NCBI GenBank assembly: GCA_036172665.1
Contig: CM069873.1
Location: forward strand, 33,718,001 to 33,782,000
Direction: 5' to 3'
Length of the DNA stretch: 64,000 nucleotides
From: Prosopocoilus inquinatus
Lineage: Eukaryota; Arthropoda; Insecta; Coleoptera; Lucanidae
The notes beneath the pieces are model-generated. The model worked only from the letters and a program-made list of their open reading frames with translations, was not told the DNA's origin and made no database searches. Position numbers and translations under genes: made by a program. Shown one piece after another: positions 14,001 to 27,555 of this stretch; within the stretch, counting starts at the first letter, position 1; each line of letters starts with the position of its first letter.

Positions 14001-17000
14001 GGACGCAGCTGAAGCTAGAAATAGTTTTAAACGAAACAACACGCATTAGCGTTGTTCCTGTGATGTATTTAATCGATCCTTACTCATCTATCATGTTATT
14101 TGACGTTTGAATGGACTCCAGTAACTCTGATGTGAGATACAAAATTCTCGGACGCAGCAGAAGCTGGAAATACTTTTAAACGAAACAACACGCATTAGCG
14201 TTGTTCCTGTGATGTATCTAATCGATCCTTACATAGCTACTATGTTATTTCACGTTTCGATGGACTCCAGTATCTCTGATGTGAGATACAAAGTTCTCGG
14301 ACGCAGCAGAAGCTGGAAATAGTTTTGAACGAAACAACACGTATTAGCGTTGTTCCTGTGATGTATCTAATCGATCCTTATTTATCTATCATGTCATTTG
14401 ACGTTTCGATGCACTCTAGTAACTCTGATGTGAGATACGAAGTTTTTGGACGCAGCAGGAGCTGGAAATAGTTTTAATCGAAACAACACGCATTAGCGTT
14501 GTTCCTGTGATGTATCTAATCGATCCTTACTCATCTATCATGTTATTTGACGTTTCGATGGACTTTAGTAACTCTGATGTGAGATATGAAGTTTTTGGAC
14601 GCAGCAGGAGCTGGAAATAGTTTTAAACGAAACAACACGTATTAGCGTTGTTCCTGTGATGTATCTAATCGATCCTTATTTATCTATCATGTCATTTGAC
14701 GTTTCGATGCACTCTAGTAACTCTGATGTGAGATACGAAGTTTTTGGACGCAGCAGGAGCTGGAAATAGTTTTAAACGAAACAACACGTATTAGCGTTGT
14801 TCCTGTGATGTATCTAATCGATCCTTACTCATCTATCATGTTATTTGACGTTTGGATGGACTCCAGTAACCCTGACGTGAGATACGAAGTTCTCGGACGC
14901 AGCAGAAGCTGGAAATAGTTTTGAACGAAACAACACGTATTAGCGTTGTTCCTGTGCTGTATCTAATCGATCCTTACTCATCTATCATGTTATTTGACGT
15001 TTGGATGGACTCCAGTAACTCTGATGTGAGATACAAAGTTCTCGGACGCAGCAGAAGCTGGAAATAGTTTTGAACGAAACAACACGTATTAGCGTTGTTC
15101 CTGTGATGTATCTAATCGATCCTTACTCATCTATCATGTTATTTGACGTTTCGATGGACTCCAGTAACTCTGATGTGAGATACAAAGTTTTCGGACGCAG
15201 CAGAAGCTGGAAATAGTTTTGAACGAAACAACACGTATTAGCGTTGTTCCTGTGATGTATCTAATCGATCCTTACTCATCTATCATGTTATTTGACGTTT
15301 GGATGGACTCCAGTAACTCTGATGTGAGATACAAAGTTTTCGGACGCAGCAGAAGCTGGAAATAGTTTTAAACGAAACAACACGCATTACCGTTGTTCCT
15401 GTGATGTATCTAATCGATCCTTACTCATCTATCATGTTACTTGGCGTTTCGATGGACTCCAGAAACTTTGATGTGAGATACGAAGTTCTCGGACGCAGCA
15501 GGAGCTGGAAATAGTTTTAAACGAAACAACACGTTTTAGCGTTGTTCCTGTGATGTATCTAATCGATCCTTATTTATCTATCATGTTATTTGACGTTTCG
15601 ATGGACTCTAGTAACTCTGATGTGAGATACGAAGTTTTTGGACGCATCAGGAGCTGGAAATAGTTTTAAACGAAACAACACGTATTAGCGTTGTTCCTGT
15701 GATGTATCTAATCGCTCCTTACTTAGCTACTTTGTTATTTGACGTTTCGATGGACTCCAGTAACTCTAATGTGAGATACGAAATTTTCGGACGCAGCAGA
15801 AGCTGGAAATAGTTTTAAACAAAACAACACGTATTAGCGTTGTTCCTGTGATGTATCTAATCGATCCTTACTCATCTATCATGTTATTTGACGTTTGGAT
15901 GGACTCCAGTAACTGATGTGAGATACAAAGTTCTCGGACGCAGCAGAAGCTGGAAATAGTTTTGAACGAAACAACACGTATTAGCGTTGTTCCTGTGATG
16001 TATCTAATCGATCCTTACTCATCTATCATGTTATTTGGCGTTTCGATGGGCTCCAGTAACTCTGATGTGAGACACAAAGTTCTCGGACGCAGCTGAAGCT
16101 AGAAATAGTTTTAAACGAAACAACACGCATTAGCGTTGTTCCTGTGATGTATTTAATCGATCCTTACTCATCTATCATGTTATTTGACGTTTGAATGGAC
16201 TCCAGTAACTCTGATGTGAGATACAAAATTCTCGGACGCAGCAGAAGCTGGAAATACTTTTAAACGAAACAACACGCATTAGCGTTGTTCCTGTGATGTA
16301 TCTAATCGATCCTTACTCATCTATCATGTTATTTGACGTTTGGATGGACTCCAGTATCTCTGATGTGAGATACAAAGTTCTCGGACGCAGCAGAAGCTGG
16401 AAATAGTTTTAAACGAAACAACACGCATTAGCGTTGTTCCTGTGATGTATCTAATCGATCCTTACTTATCTATCATGTTATTTGACGTTTGGATGGACTC
16501 CAGTAACCCTGACGTGAGATACGAAGTTCTCGGACGCAGCAGAAGCTGGAAATAGTTTTAAACGAAACAACACGTATTAGCGTTGTTCCTGTGATGTATC
16601 TAATCGATCCTTACTCATCTATCATGTTATTTGACGTTTGGATGGACTCCAGTAACTCTGATGTGAGATACAAAGTTTTTGGACGCAGCAGAAGCTGGAA
16701 ATAGTTTTGAACGAAACAACACGTATTAGCGTTGTTCCTGTGATGTATCTAATCGATCCTTACTCATCTATCATGTTATTTGGCGTTTCGATGGACTCCA
16801 GTAACTTTGATGTGAGATACGAAGTTCTCGGACGCAGCTGAAGCTAGAAATAGTTTTAAACGAAACAACACGCATTAGCGTTGTTACTGTGATGTATCTA
16901 ATCGATCCTTACTTATCTATCATGTTATTTGACGTTTGGATGGACTCCAGTAACTCTGATGTGAGATACAAAGTTTTCGGACGCAGCAGAAGCTGGAAAT

Positions 17001-20000
17001 AGTTTTAAACGAAACAACACGCATTAGCGTTGTTCCTGTGATGTGTCTAATCGATCCTTACTCATCTATCATGTTATTTGACGTTTGGATGGACTCCAGT
17101 ATCTCTGATGTGAGATACAAAGTTCTCGGACGCAGCAGAAGCTAGAAATAGTTTTGAACGAAATAACACGTATTAGCGTTGTTCCTGTGATGTATCTAAA
17201 CGATCCTTACTCATCTATCATGTTATTTGACGTTTGGATGGACTCCAGTAACCCTGACGTGAGATACGAAGTTCTCGGACGCAGCAGAAGCTGGAAATAG
17301 TTTTGAACGAAACAACACGTATTAGCGTTGTTCCTGTGCTGTATCTAATCGATCCTTACTCATCTATCATGTTATTTGACGTTTGGATGGACTCCAGTAA
17401 CTCTGATGTGAGATACAAAGTTCTCGGACGCAGCAGAAGCTGGAAATAGTTTTGAACGAAACAACACGTATTAGCGTTGTTCCTGTGATGTATCTAATCG
17501 ATCCTTACTCATCTATCATGTTATTTGACGTTTGGATGGACTCCAGTAACTCTGATGTGAGATACAAAGTTCTCGGACGCAGCAGGAGCTGGAAATAGTT
17601 TTGAACGAAACAACACGTATTAGCGTTGTTCCTGTGATGTATCTAATCGATCCTTATTTATCTATCATGTTATTTGACGTTTGGATGGACTCCAGTAACT
17701 GATGTGAGATACAAAGTTCTCGGACGCAGCAGAAGCTGGAAATAGTTTTGAACGAAACAACACGTATTAGCGTTGTTCCTGTGATGTATCTAATCGATCC
17801 TTACTCATCTATCATGTTATTTGACGTTTGGATGGACTCCAGTAACTCTGATGTGAGATACGAAATTTTCGGACGCAGCAGAAGCTGGAAATAGTTTTAA
17901 ATGAAACAACACGCATTAGCGTTGTTCCTGTGCTGTATCTAATCGATCCTTACTCATCTATCATGTTATTTGACGTTTGGATGGACTCCAGTAACTCTGA
18001 TGTGAGATACAAAGTTCTCGGACGCAGCAGAAGCTGGAAATAGTTTTGAACGAAACAACACGTATTAGCGTTGTTCCTGTGATGTATCTAATCGATCCTT
18101 ACTCATCTATCATGTTATTTGACGTTTGGATGGACTCCAGTAACTCTGATGTGAGATACAAAGTTCTCGGACGCAGCAGAAGCTGGAAATAGTTTTGAAC
18201 GAAACAACACGTATTAGCGTTGTTCCTGTGATGTATCTAATCGATCCTTACTCATCTATCATGTTATTTGGCGTTTCGATGGGCTCCAGTAACTCTGATG
18301 TGAGACACAAAGTTCTCGGACGCAGCTGAAGCTAGAAATAGTTTTAAACGAAACAACACGCATTAGCGTTGTTCCTGTGATGTATTTAATCGATCCTTAC
18401 TCATCTATCATGTTATTTGACGTTTGAATGGACTCCAGTAACTCTGATGTGATATACAAAGTTCTCGGACGCAGCAGAAGCTGGAAATACTTTTAAACGA
18501 AACAACACGCATTAGCGTTGTTCCTGTGATGTATCTAATCGATCCTTACTTAGCTACTATGTTATTTCACGTTTCGACGGACTCCAGTAACTCTAATGTG
18601 AGATACGAAGTTTTCGGACGCAGCAGAAGCTGGAAATAGTTTTAAACGAAACAACACGCATTAGCGTTGTTCCTGTGATGTATCTAATCGATCCTTACTC
18701 ATCTATCATGTTATTTGGCGTTTCGATGGACTCCAGAAACTTTGATGTGAGATACGAATTTCTCGGACGCAGCTGAAGCTGGAAATAGTTTTAAATGAAA
18801 CAACACTTACTAGCGTTGTTCCTGTGATATATCTAATCGATCCTTACTCATCTATCATGTTATTTGACGTTTGGATGGACTCCAGTAACTCTGAGGTGAA
18901 TTACAAAGTTTTCGGACGCAGCAGAAGCTGGAAATAGTTTTAAATGAAACAACACGCATTAGCGTTGTTCCTGTGATGTATCTAATGGATCCTTACTCAT
19001 CTATCATGTTATTTGACGTTTCGATGGACTCTAGTAACTCTGATGTGAGATACGAAGTTTTTGGACGCAGCAGTAGCTGGAAATAGTTTTAAACGAAACA
19101 ACACGTATTAGCGTTGTTCCTGTGATGTATCTAATCGATCCTTACTCATCTATCATGTTATTTGACGTTTGGATGGACTCCAGTAACTCTGATGTGAGAT
19201 ACAATGTTCTCGGACGCAGCAGAAGCTGGAAATAGTTTTGAACGAAACAACACGTATTAGCGTTGTTCCTGTGATGTATCTAATCGATCCTTATTTATCT
19301 ATCATGTTATTTGACGTTTCGATGGACTCTAGTAACTCTGATGTGAGATACGAAGTTTTTGGACGCAGCAGGAGCTGGAAATAGTTTTGAACGAAACAAC
19401 ACGTATTAGCGTTGTTCCTGTGCTGTATCTAATCGATCCTTACTTATCTATCATGTTATCTGACGTTTGGATGGACTCCAGTAACTGATGTGAGATACAA
19501 AGTTCTCGGACGCAGCAGGAGCTGGAAATAGTTTTGAACGAAACAACACGTATTAGCGTTGTTCCTGTGATGTATCTAATCGATCCTTACTCATCTATCA
19601 TGTTATTTGACGTTTGGATGGACTCCAGTAACTCTGATGTGAGATACGAAATTTTCGGACGCAGCAGAAGCTGGAAATAGTTTTAAATGAAACAACAAGC
19701 ATTAGCGTTGTTCCTGTGCTGTATCTAATCGATCCTTACTCATCTATCATGTTATTTGACGTTTGGATGGACTCCAGTAACTCTGATGTGAGATACAAAG
19801 TTCTCGGACGCAGCAGAAGCTGGAAATAGTTTTGAACGAAACAACACGTATTAGCGTTGTTCCTGTGATGTATCTAATCGATCCTTACTCATCTATCATG
19901 TTATTTGACGTTTGGATGGACTCCAGTAACTCTGATGTGAGATACAAAGTTCTCGGACGCAGCAGAAGCTGGAAATAGTTTTGAACGAAACAACACGTAT

Positions 20001-21295
20001 TAGCGTTGTTCCTGTGATGTATCTAATCGATCCTTACTTATCTATCATGTTATTTGACGTTTGGATGGACTCCAGTAACTCTGATGTGAGATACAAAGTT
20101 TTCGGACGCAGCAGAAGCTGGAAATAGTTTTAAACGAAACAACACGCATTAGCGTTGTTCCTGTGATGTATCTAATCGATCCTTACTCATCTATCATGTT
20201 ATTTGACGTTTGGATGGACTCCAGTATCTCTGATGTGAGATACAAAGTTCTCGGACGCAGCAGAAGCTGGAAATAGTTTTAAACGAAACAACACGCATTA
20301 GCGTTGTTCCTGTGATGTATCTAATCGATCCTTACTTATCTATCATGTTATTTGACGTTTGGATGGACTCCAGTAACCCTGACGTGAGATACGAAGTTCT
20401 CGGACGCAGCAGAAGCTGGAAATAGTTTTAAACGAAACAACACGTATTAGCGTTGTTCCTGTGATGTATCTAATCGATCCTTACTCATCTATCATGTTAT
20501 TTGACGTTTGGATGGACTCCAGTAACTCTGATGTGAGATACAAAGTTTTTGGACGCAGCAGAAGCTGGAAATAGTTTTGAACGAAACAACACGTATTAGC
20601 GTTGTTCCTGTGATGTATCTAATCGATCCTTACTCATCTATCATGTTATTTGGCGTTTCGATGAACTCCAGTAACTTTGATGTGAGATACGAAGTTCTCG
20701 GACGCAGCTGAAGCTAGAAATAGTTTTAAACGAAACAACACGCATTAGCGTTGTTACTGTGATGTATCTAATCGATCCTTACTTATCTATCATGTTATTT
20801 GACGTTTGGATGGACTCCAGTAACTCTGATGTGAGATACAAAGTTTTCGGACGCAGCAGAAGCTGGAAATAGTTTTAAACGAAACAACACGCATTAGCGT
20901 TGTTCCTGTGATGTATCTAATCGATCCTTACTCATCTATCATGTTATTTGACGTTTGGATGGACTCCAGTATCTCTGATGTGAGATACAAAGTTCTCGGA
21001 CGCAGCAGAAGCTAGAAATAGTTTTGAACGAAATAACACGTATTAGCGTTGTTCCTGTGATGTATCTAAACGATCCTTACTCATCTATCATGTTATTTGA
21101 CGTTTGGATGGACTCCAGTAACCCTGACGTGAGATACGAAGTTCTCGGACGCAGCAGAAGCTGGAAATAGTTTTGAACGAAACAACACGTATTAGCGTTG
21201 TTCCTGTGCTGTATCTAATCGATCCTTACTCATCTATCATGTTATTTGACGTTTGGATGGACTCCAGTAACTCTGATGTGAGATACAAAGTTCTC

Positions 21296-21444
21296 GGACG
21301 CAGCAGAAGCTGGAAATAGTTTTGAACGAAACAACACGTATTAGCGTTGTTCCTGTGATGTATCTAATCGATCCTTACTCATCTATCATGTTATTTGACG
21401 TTTGGATGGACTCCAGTAACTCTGATGTGAGATACAAAGTTCTC
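21296..21444 (+). repeat. Representative family A monomer (149 bp)
   Basis: A clean example of the commoner family in the left half, numbered from GGACGCAGC as base 1. Diagnostic states are AGAAGCTGG near base 10, TTTTGAACG near base 25, CACGTATTAG near base 40, CTTACTCATC near base 79, GTTTGGATGG near base 105, ACTCCAG near base 115 and ACAAAGTTCTC at the end. It contains one ATCGAT hexamer (ClaI site) at about base 72. The TTTTGAACG state removes the TTTAAA hexamer present in most other copies. Copies of this type make up nearly all of the first 1.6 kb and become rare beyond about 44.75 kb. Confidence 0.95.
21330..21351. other. Short dyad present in each monomer (example)
   Basis: AACAAC and GTTGTT form perfect 6-bp inverted arms separated by 10 bp, at monomer bases 35-40 and 51-56. 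The arms are present in almost every copy. Recurrent exceptions are few, such as GCGTTTTTCC near 51500, 57090, 58785 and 61970, and GCGTTGATCC near 45990. The loop varies between ACGTATTAGC and ACGCATTAGC, with CATTACC in a sub-lineage. A second, weaker dyad, CAGC-AGAA-GCTG, lies at monomer bases 6-17. Dyads are common in centromeric satellites. Whether this one binds a protein or forms a cruciform cannot be read from sequence. Confidence 0.6.
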
Positions 21445-22969
21445 GGACGCAGCAGAAGCTGGAAATAGTTTTGAACGAAACAACACGTATTAGCGTTGTT
21501 CCTGTGATGTATCTAATCGATCCTTACTCATCTATCATGTTATTTGACGTTTGGATGGACTCCAGTAACTCTGATGTGAGATACAAAGTTTTCGGACGCA
21601 GCAGAAGCTGGAAATAGTTTTAAACGAAACAACACGCATTACCGTTGTTCCTGTGATGTATCTAATCGATCCTTACTCATCTATCATGTTATTTGACGTT
21701 TGGATGGACTCCAGTATCTCTGATGTGAGATACAAAGTTCTCGGACGCAGCAGAAGCTGGAAATAGTTTTAAACGAAACAACACGCATTAGCGTTGTTCC
21801 TGTGATGTATCTAATCGATCCTTACTTATCTATCATGTTATTTGACGTTTGGATGGACTCCAGTAACCCTGACGTGAGATACGAAGTTCTCGGACGCAGC
21901 AGAAGCTGGAAATAGTTTTAAACGAAACAACACGTATTAGCGTTGTTCCTGTGATGTATCTAATCGATCCTTACTCATCTATCATGTTATTTGACGTTTG
22001 GATGGACTCCAGTAACTCTGATGTGAGATACAAAGTTTTTGGACGCAGCAGAAGCTGGAAATAGTTTTGAACGAAACAACACGTATTAGCGTTGTTCCTG
22101 TGATGTATCTAATCGATCCTTACTCATCTATCATGTTATTTGGCGTTTCGATGAACTCCAGTAACTTTGATGTGAGATACGAAGTTCTCGGACGCAGCTG
22201 AAGCTAGAAATAGTTTTAAACGAAACAACACGCATTAGCGTTGTTACTGTGATGTATCTAATCGATCCTTACTTATCTATCATGTTATTTGACGTTTGGA
22301 TGGACTCCAGTAACTCTGATGTGAGATACAAAGTTTTCGGACGCAGCAGAAGCTGGAAATAGTTTTAAACGAAACAACACGCATTAGCGTTGTTCCTGTG
22401 ATGTATCTAATCGATCCTTACTCATCTATCATGTTATTTGACGTTTGGATGGACTCCAGTATCTCTGATGTGAGATACAAAGTTCTCGGACGCAGCAGAA
22501 GCTAGAAATAGTTTTGAACGAAATAACACGTATTAGCGTTGTTCCTGTGATGTATCTAAACGATCCTTACTCATCTATCATGTTATTTGACGTTTGGATG
22601 GACTCCAGTAACCCTGACGTGAGATACGAAGTTCTCGGACGCAGCAGAAGCTGGAAATAGTTTTGAACGAAACAACACGTATTAGCGTTGTTCCTGTGCT
22701 GTATCTAATCGATCCTTACTCATCTATCATGTTATTTGACGTTTGGATGGACTCCAGTAACTCTGATGTGAGATACAAAGTTCTCGGACGCAGCAGAAGC
22801 TGGAAATAGTTTTGAACGAAACAACACGTATTAGCGTTGTTCCTGTGATGTATCTAATCGATCCTTACTCATCTATCATGTTATTTGACGTTTGGATGGA
22901 CTCCAGTAACTCTGATGTGAGATACAAAGTTCTCGGACGCAGCAGAAGCTGGAAATAGTTTTGAACGAA

Positions 22970-25755
22970 ACAACACGTATTAGCGTTGTTCCTGTGATGT
23001 ATCTAATCGATCCTTACTCATCTATCATGTTATTTGACGTTTGGATGGACTCCAGTAACTCTGATGTGAGATACAAAGTTTTCGGACGCAGCAGAAGCTG
23101 GAAATAGTTTTAAACGAAACAACACGCATTACCGTTGTTCCTGTGATGTATCTAATCGATCCTTACTCATCTATCATGTTACTTGGCGTTTCGATGGACT
23201 CCAGAAACTTTGATGTGAGATACGAAGTTCTCGGACGCAGCAGGAGCTGGAAATAGTTTTAAACGAAACAACACGTTTTAGCGTTGTTCCTGTGATGTAT
23301 CTAATCGATCCTTATTTATCTATCATGTTATTTGACGTTTCGATGGACTCTAGTAACTCTGATGTGAGATACGAAGTTTTTGGACGCATCAGGAGCTGGA
23401 AATAGTTTTAAACGAAACAACACGTATTAGCGTTGTTCCTGTGATGTATCTAATCGCTCCTTACTTAGCTACTTTGTTATTTGACGTTTCGATGGACTCC
23501 AGTAACTCTAATGTGAGATACGAAATTTTCGGACGCAGCAGAAGCTGGAAATAGTTTTAAACAAAACAACACGTATTAGCGTTGTTCCTGTGATGTATCT
23601 AATCGATCCTTACTCATCTATCATGTTATTTGACGTTTGGATGGACTCCAGTAACTGATGTGAGATACAAAGTTCTCGGACGCAGCAGAAGCTGGAAATA
23701 GTTTTGAACGAAACAACACGTATTAGCGTTGTTCCTGTGATGTATCTAATCGATCCTTACTCATCTATCATGTTATTTGGCGTTTCGATGGGCTCCAGTA
23801 ACTCTGATGTGAGACACAAAGTTCTCGGACGCAGCTGAAGCTAGAAATAGTTTTAAACGAAACAACACGCATTAGCGTTGTTCCTGTGATGTATTTAATC
23901 GATCCTTACTCATCTATCATGTTATTTGACGTTTGAATGGACTCCAGTAACTCTGATGTGAGATACAAAATTCTCGGACGCAGCAGAAGCTGGAAATACT
24001 TTTAAACGAAACAACACGCATTAGCGTTGTTCCTGTGATGTATCTAATCGATCCTTACATAGCTACTATGTTATTTCACGTTTCGATGGACTCCAGTAAC
24101 TCTGATGTGAGATACAAAGTTCTCGGACGCAGCAGAAGCTGGAAATAGTTTTGAACGAAACAACACGTATTAGCGTTGTTCCTGTGATGTATCTAATCGA
24201 TCCTTATTTATCTATCATGTCATTTGACGTTTCGATGCACTCTAGTAACTCTGATGTGAGATACGAAGTTTTTGGACGCAGCAGGAGCTGGAAATAGTTT
24301 TAAACGAAACAACACGTATTAGCGTTGTTCCTGTGATGTATCTAATCGATCCTTACTCATCTATCATGTTATTTGACGTTTGGATGGACTCCAGTAACTC
24401 TGATGTGAGATACAAAGTTTTCGGACGCAGCAGAAGCTGGAAATAGTTTTAAACGAAACAACACGCATTACCGTTGTTCCTGTGATGTATCTAATCGATC
24501 CTTACTCATCTATCATGTTACTTGGCGTTTCGATGGACTCCAGAAACTTTGATGTGAGATACGAAGTTCTCGGACGCAGCAGGAGCTGGAAATAGTTTTA
24601 AACGAAACAACACGTTTTAGCGTTGTTCCTGTGATGTATCTAATCGATCCTTATTTATCTATCATGTTATTTGACGTTTCGATGGACTCTAGTAACTCTG
24701 ATGTGAGATACGAAGTTTTTGGACGCATCAGGAGCTGGAAATAATTTTAAACGAAACAACACGTATTAGCGTTGTTCCTGTGATGTATCTAATCGCTCCT
24801 TACTTAGCTACTTTGTTATTTGACGTTTCGATGGACTCCAGTAACTCTAATGTGAGATACGAAATTTTCGGACGCAGCAGAAGCTGGAAATGGTTTTAAA
24901 CAAAACAACACGTATTAGCGTTGTTCCTGTGATGTATCTAATCGATCCTTACTCATCTATCATGTTATTTGACGTTTGGATGGACTCCAGTAACTGATGT
25001 GAGATACAAAGTTCTCGGACGCAGCAGAAGCTGGAAATAGTTTTGAACGAAACAACACGTATTAGCGTTGTTCCTGTGATGTATCTAATCGATCCTTACT
25101 CATCTATCATGTTATTTGGCGTTTCGATGGGCTCCAGTAACTCTGATGTGAGACACAAAGTTCTCGGACGCAGCTGAAGCTAGAAATAGTTTTAAACGAA
25201 ACAACACGCATTAGCGTTGTTCCTGTGATGTATTTAATCGATCCTTACTCATCTATCATGTTATTTGACGTTTGAATGGACTCCAGTAACTCTGATGTGA
25301 GATACAAAATTCTCGGACGCAGCAGAAGCTGGAAATACTTTTAAACGAAACAACACGCATTAGCGTTGTTCCTGTGATGTATCTAATCGATCCTTACATA
25401 GCTACTATGTTATTTCACGTTTCGATGGACTCCAGTAACTCTGATGTGAGATACAAAGTTCTCGGACGCAGCAGAAGCTGGAAATAGTTTTGAACGAAAC
25501 AACACGTATTAGCGTTGTTCCTGTGATGTATCTAATCGATCCTTATTTATCTATCATGTCATTTGACGTTTCGATGCACTCTAGTAACTCTGATGTGAGA
25601 TACGAAGTTTTTGGACGCAGCAGGAGCTGGAAATAGTTTTAAACGAAACAACACGTATTAGCGTTGTTCCTGTGATGTATCTAATCGATCCTTACTCATC
25701 TATCATGTTATTTGACGTTTGGATGGACTCCAGTAACTCTGATGTGAGATACAAA
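22970..25755 (+). repeat. 1,339-bp tandem duplication (9-monomer step)
   Basis: Bases 22970-24416 match 24309-25755 at an offset of 1,339 bp, which is nine monomers less one 2-bp deletion. The marker GTTACTTGGC lies at 23178 and 24517. The run in each copy includes GCATCAGGAGC, TCGCTCCTTAC with TTAGCTACTTTG, the AACTGATG deletion, GTTTCGATGGGCTCC, AGACACAAAG, GTATTTAATCG, AATACTTTTAAACG, TTACATAGC and the ATGTCATTTG sub-type. The second copy has private changes ATAATTTTAAACG near 24744 and AAATGGTTTTAAAC near 24892. Homology ends at ACAAAGTTTTCGG (first copy) against ACAAAGGTTTCGG (second copy). It directly follows, and shares its left end with, the 10-monomer duplication. Confidence 0.88.
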
Positions 25756-27555
25756 GGTTTCGGACGCAGCAGAAGCTGGAAATAGTTTTAATCGAAACAA
25801 CACGCATTAGCGTTGTTCCTGTGAAGTATCTAATCGATCCTTACTCATCTATCATGTTATTTGACGTTTCGATGGACTTTAGTAACTCTGATGTGAGATA
25901 TGAAGTTTTTGGACGCAGCAGGAGCTGGAAATAGTTTTAAACGAAACAACACGTATTAGCGTTGTTCCTGTGATGTATCTAATCGATCCTTATTTATCTA
26001 TCATGTCATTTGACGTTTCGATGCACTCTAGTAACTCTGATGTGAGATACGAAGTTTTTGGACGCAGCAGGAGCTGGAAATAGTTTTAAACGAAACAACA
26101 CGTATTAGCGTTGTTCCTGTGATGTATCTAATCGATCCTCATTTATTTATCATGTTATTTGACGTATCGATGGACTCTAGTAACCCTGATGTGAGATACG
26201 AAGTTTTTGGGCGCAGCAGGAGCTGGAAATAGTTTTAAACGAAGCAACACGTATTAGCGTTGTTCCTGTGATGTATCTGATAGATCCTTACTTAGCTACT
26301 ATGTTATTTGACGTTTCGATGGACTCCAGTAACTCTAATGTGAGATACGAAATTTTCGGACGCAGCAGAAGCTGGAAATAGTTTTAAACGAAACAACACG
26401 TATTAGCGTTGTTCCTGTGATGTATCTAATCGATCCTTACTCATCTATCATGTTATTTGACGTTTGGATGGACTCCAGTAACTGATGTGAGATACAAAGT
26501 TCTCGGACGCAGCAGAAGCTGGAAATAGTTTTGAACGAAACAACACGTATTAGCGTTGTTCCTGTGATGTATCTAATCGATCCTTACTTATCTATCATGT
26601 TATCTGACGTTTGGATGGACTCCAGTAACTCTGATGTGAGATACAATGTTTTCGGACGCAGCAGAAGCTGGAGATAGTTTTAAACGAAACAACACGCATT
26701 AGCGTTGTTCCTGTGATGTATCTAATCGATCCTTACTCATCTATCATGTTATTTGGCGTTTCGATGGACTCCAGTAACTCTGATGTGAGATACAAAGTTT
26801 TCGGACGCAGCAGAAGCTGGAAATAGTTTTAAACGAAACAACACGCATTACCGTTGTTCCTGTGATGTATCTAATCGATCCTTACTCATCTATCATGTTA
26901 CTTGGCGTTTCGATGGACTCCAGAAACTTTGATGTGAGATACGAAGTTCTCGGACGCAGCAGGAGCTGGAAATAGTTTTAAACGAAACAACACGTTTTAG
27001 CGTTGTTCCTGTGATGTATCTAATCGATCCTTATTTATCTATCATGTTATTTGACGTTTCGATGGACTCTAGTAACTCTGATGTGAGATACGAAGTTTTT
27101 GGACGCATCAGGAGCTGGAAATAGTTTTAAACGAAACAACACGTATTAGCGTTGTTCCTGTGATGTATCTAATCGCTCCTTACTTAGCTACTTTGTTATT
27201 TGACGTTTCGATGGACTCCAGTAACTCTAATGTGAGATACGAAATTTTCGGACGCAGCAGAAGCTGGAAATAGTTTTAAACAAAACAACACGTATTAGCG
27301 TTGTTCCTGTGATGTATCTAATCGATCCTTACTCATCTATCATGTTATTTGACGTTTGGATGGACTCCAGTAACTGATGTGAGATACAAAGTTCTCGGAC
27401 GCAGCAGAAGCTGGAAATAGTTTTGAACGAAACAACACGTATTAGCGTTGTTCCTGTGATGTATCTAATCGATCCTTACTCATCTATCATGTTATTTGGC
27501 GTTTCGATGGGCTCCAGTAACTCTGATGTGAGACACAAAGTTCTCGGACGCAGCT
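24340..27555 (+). repeat. Block of about 3.2 kb, first copy (pair at 33116)
   Basis: This run of about 22 monomers matches 33116-36331 at an offset of 8,776 bp. The marker GTTACTTGGC occurs twice in each copy, 2,380 bp apart (24517 and 26897, then 33293 and 35673), that is 16 monomers less two 2-bp deletions. Other shared marks at the same offset are CTGATAGATCC (26278 and 35054), ACAAAGGTTTCGG, GAGATATGAAG and GCTGGAGATAG. Private differences include GTGAAGTATC near 25823. At its right end GCAGCTGAAGCTGG (27550) departs from GCAGCTGAAGCTAG in the other copy. A partial third copy occupies about 1745-4190. Confidence 0.86.

Larger units (their letters stand above)
20153..23181 (+). repeat. 1,490-bp (10-monomer) tandem duplication
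   Basis: Bases 20153-21691 and 21643-23181 match at an offset of exactly 1,490 bp (10 x 149), and I saw no differences inside. Both copies carry GATGAACTCCAG (20661 and 22151), where the related block at 16791 has GATGGACTCCAG, so the change predates this duplication and postdates the split from the 16.8-kb block. The left edge of homology is marked by AGCGTTG at 20151 against ACCGTTG at 21641. The right edge is marked by ATTTGACG at 21691 against ACTTGGCG at 23181. The identity suggests a recent unequal exchange. An assembly artefact is possible, because a duplication this exact is hard to resolve. Confidence 0.9.

Noticed and set aside
21315..21331. CENP-B box on the minus strand
   Set aside because: The best fit (TTTCGTTCAAAACTAT, read on the minus strand) matches six of the nine core bases (TTCG, A, C) and lacks the GGG. 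That is too weak to call a binding site, although a diverged CENP-B-like protein cannot be excluded.
21342..21376. Segment TAGCGTTG to GATCC as a specially conserved protein-binding core
   Set aside because: It looks constant at first glance but carries recurrent variants (CATTACC, TTACTG, GTGCTG, TATTTAATC, AATGGATCC, AATAGATCC). Without a per-position count I cannot claim it is more conserved than the rest.
21296..21444. Monomer as a diverged dimer of a unit of about 75 bp
   Set aside because: The two halves share only scattered short words such as TGATGT. No consistent half-length alignment could be made.
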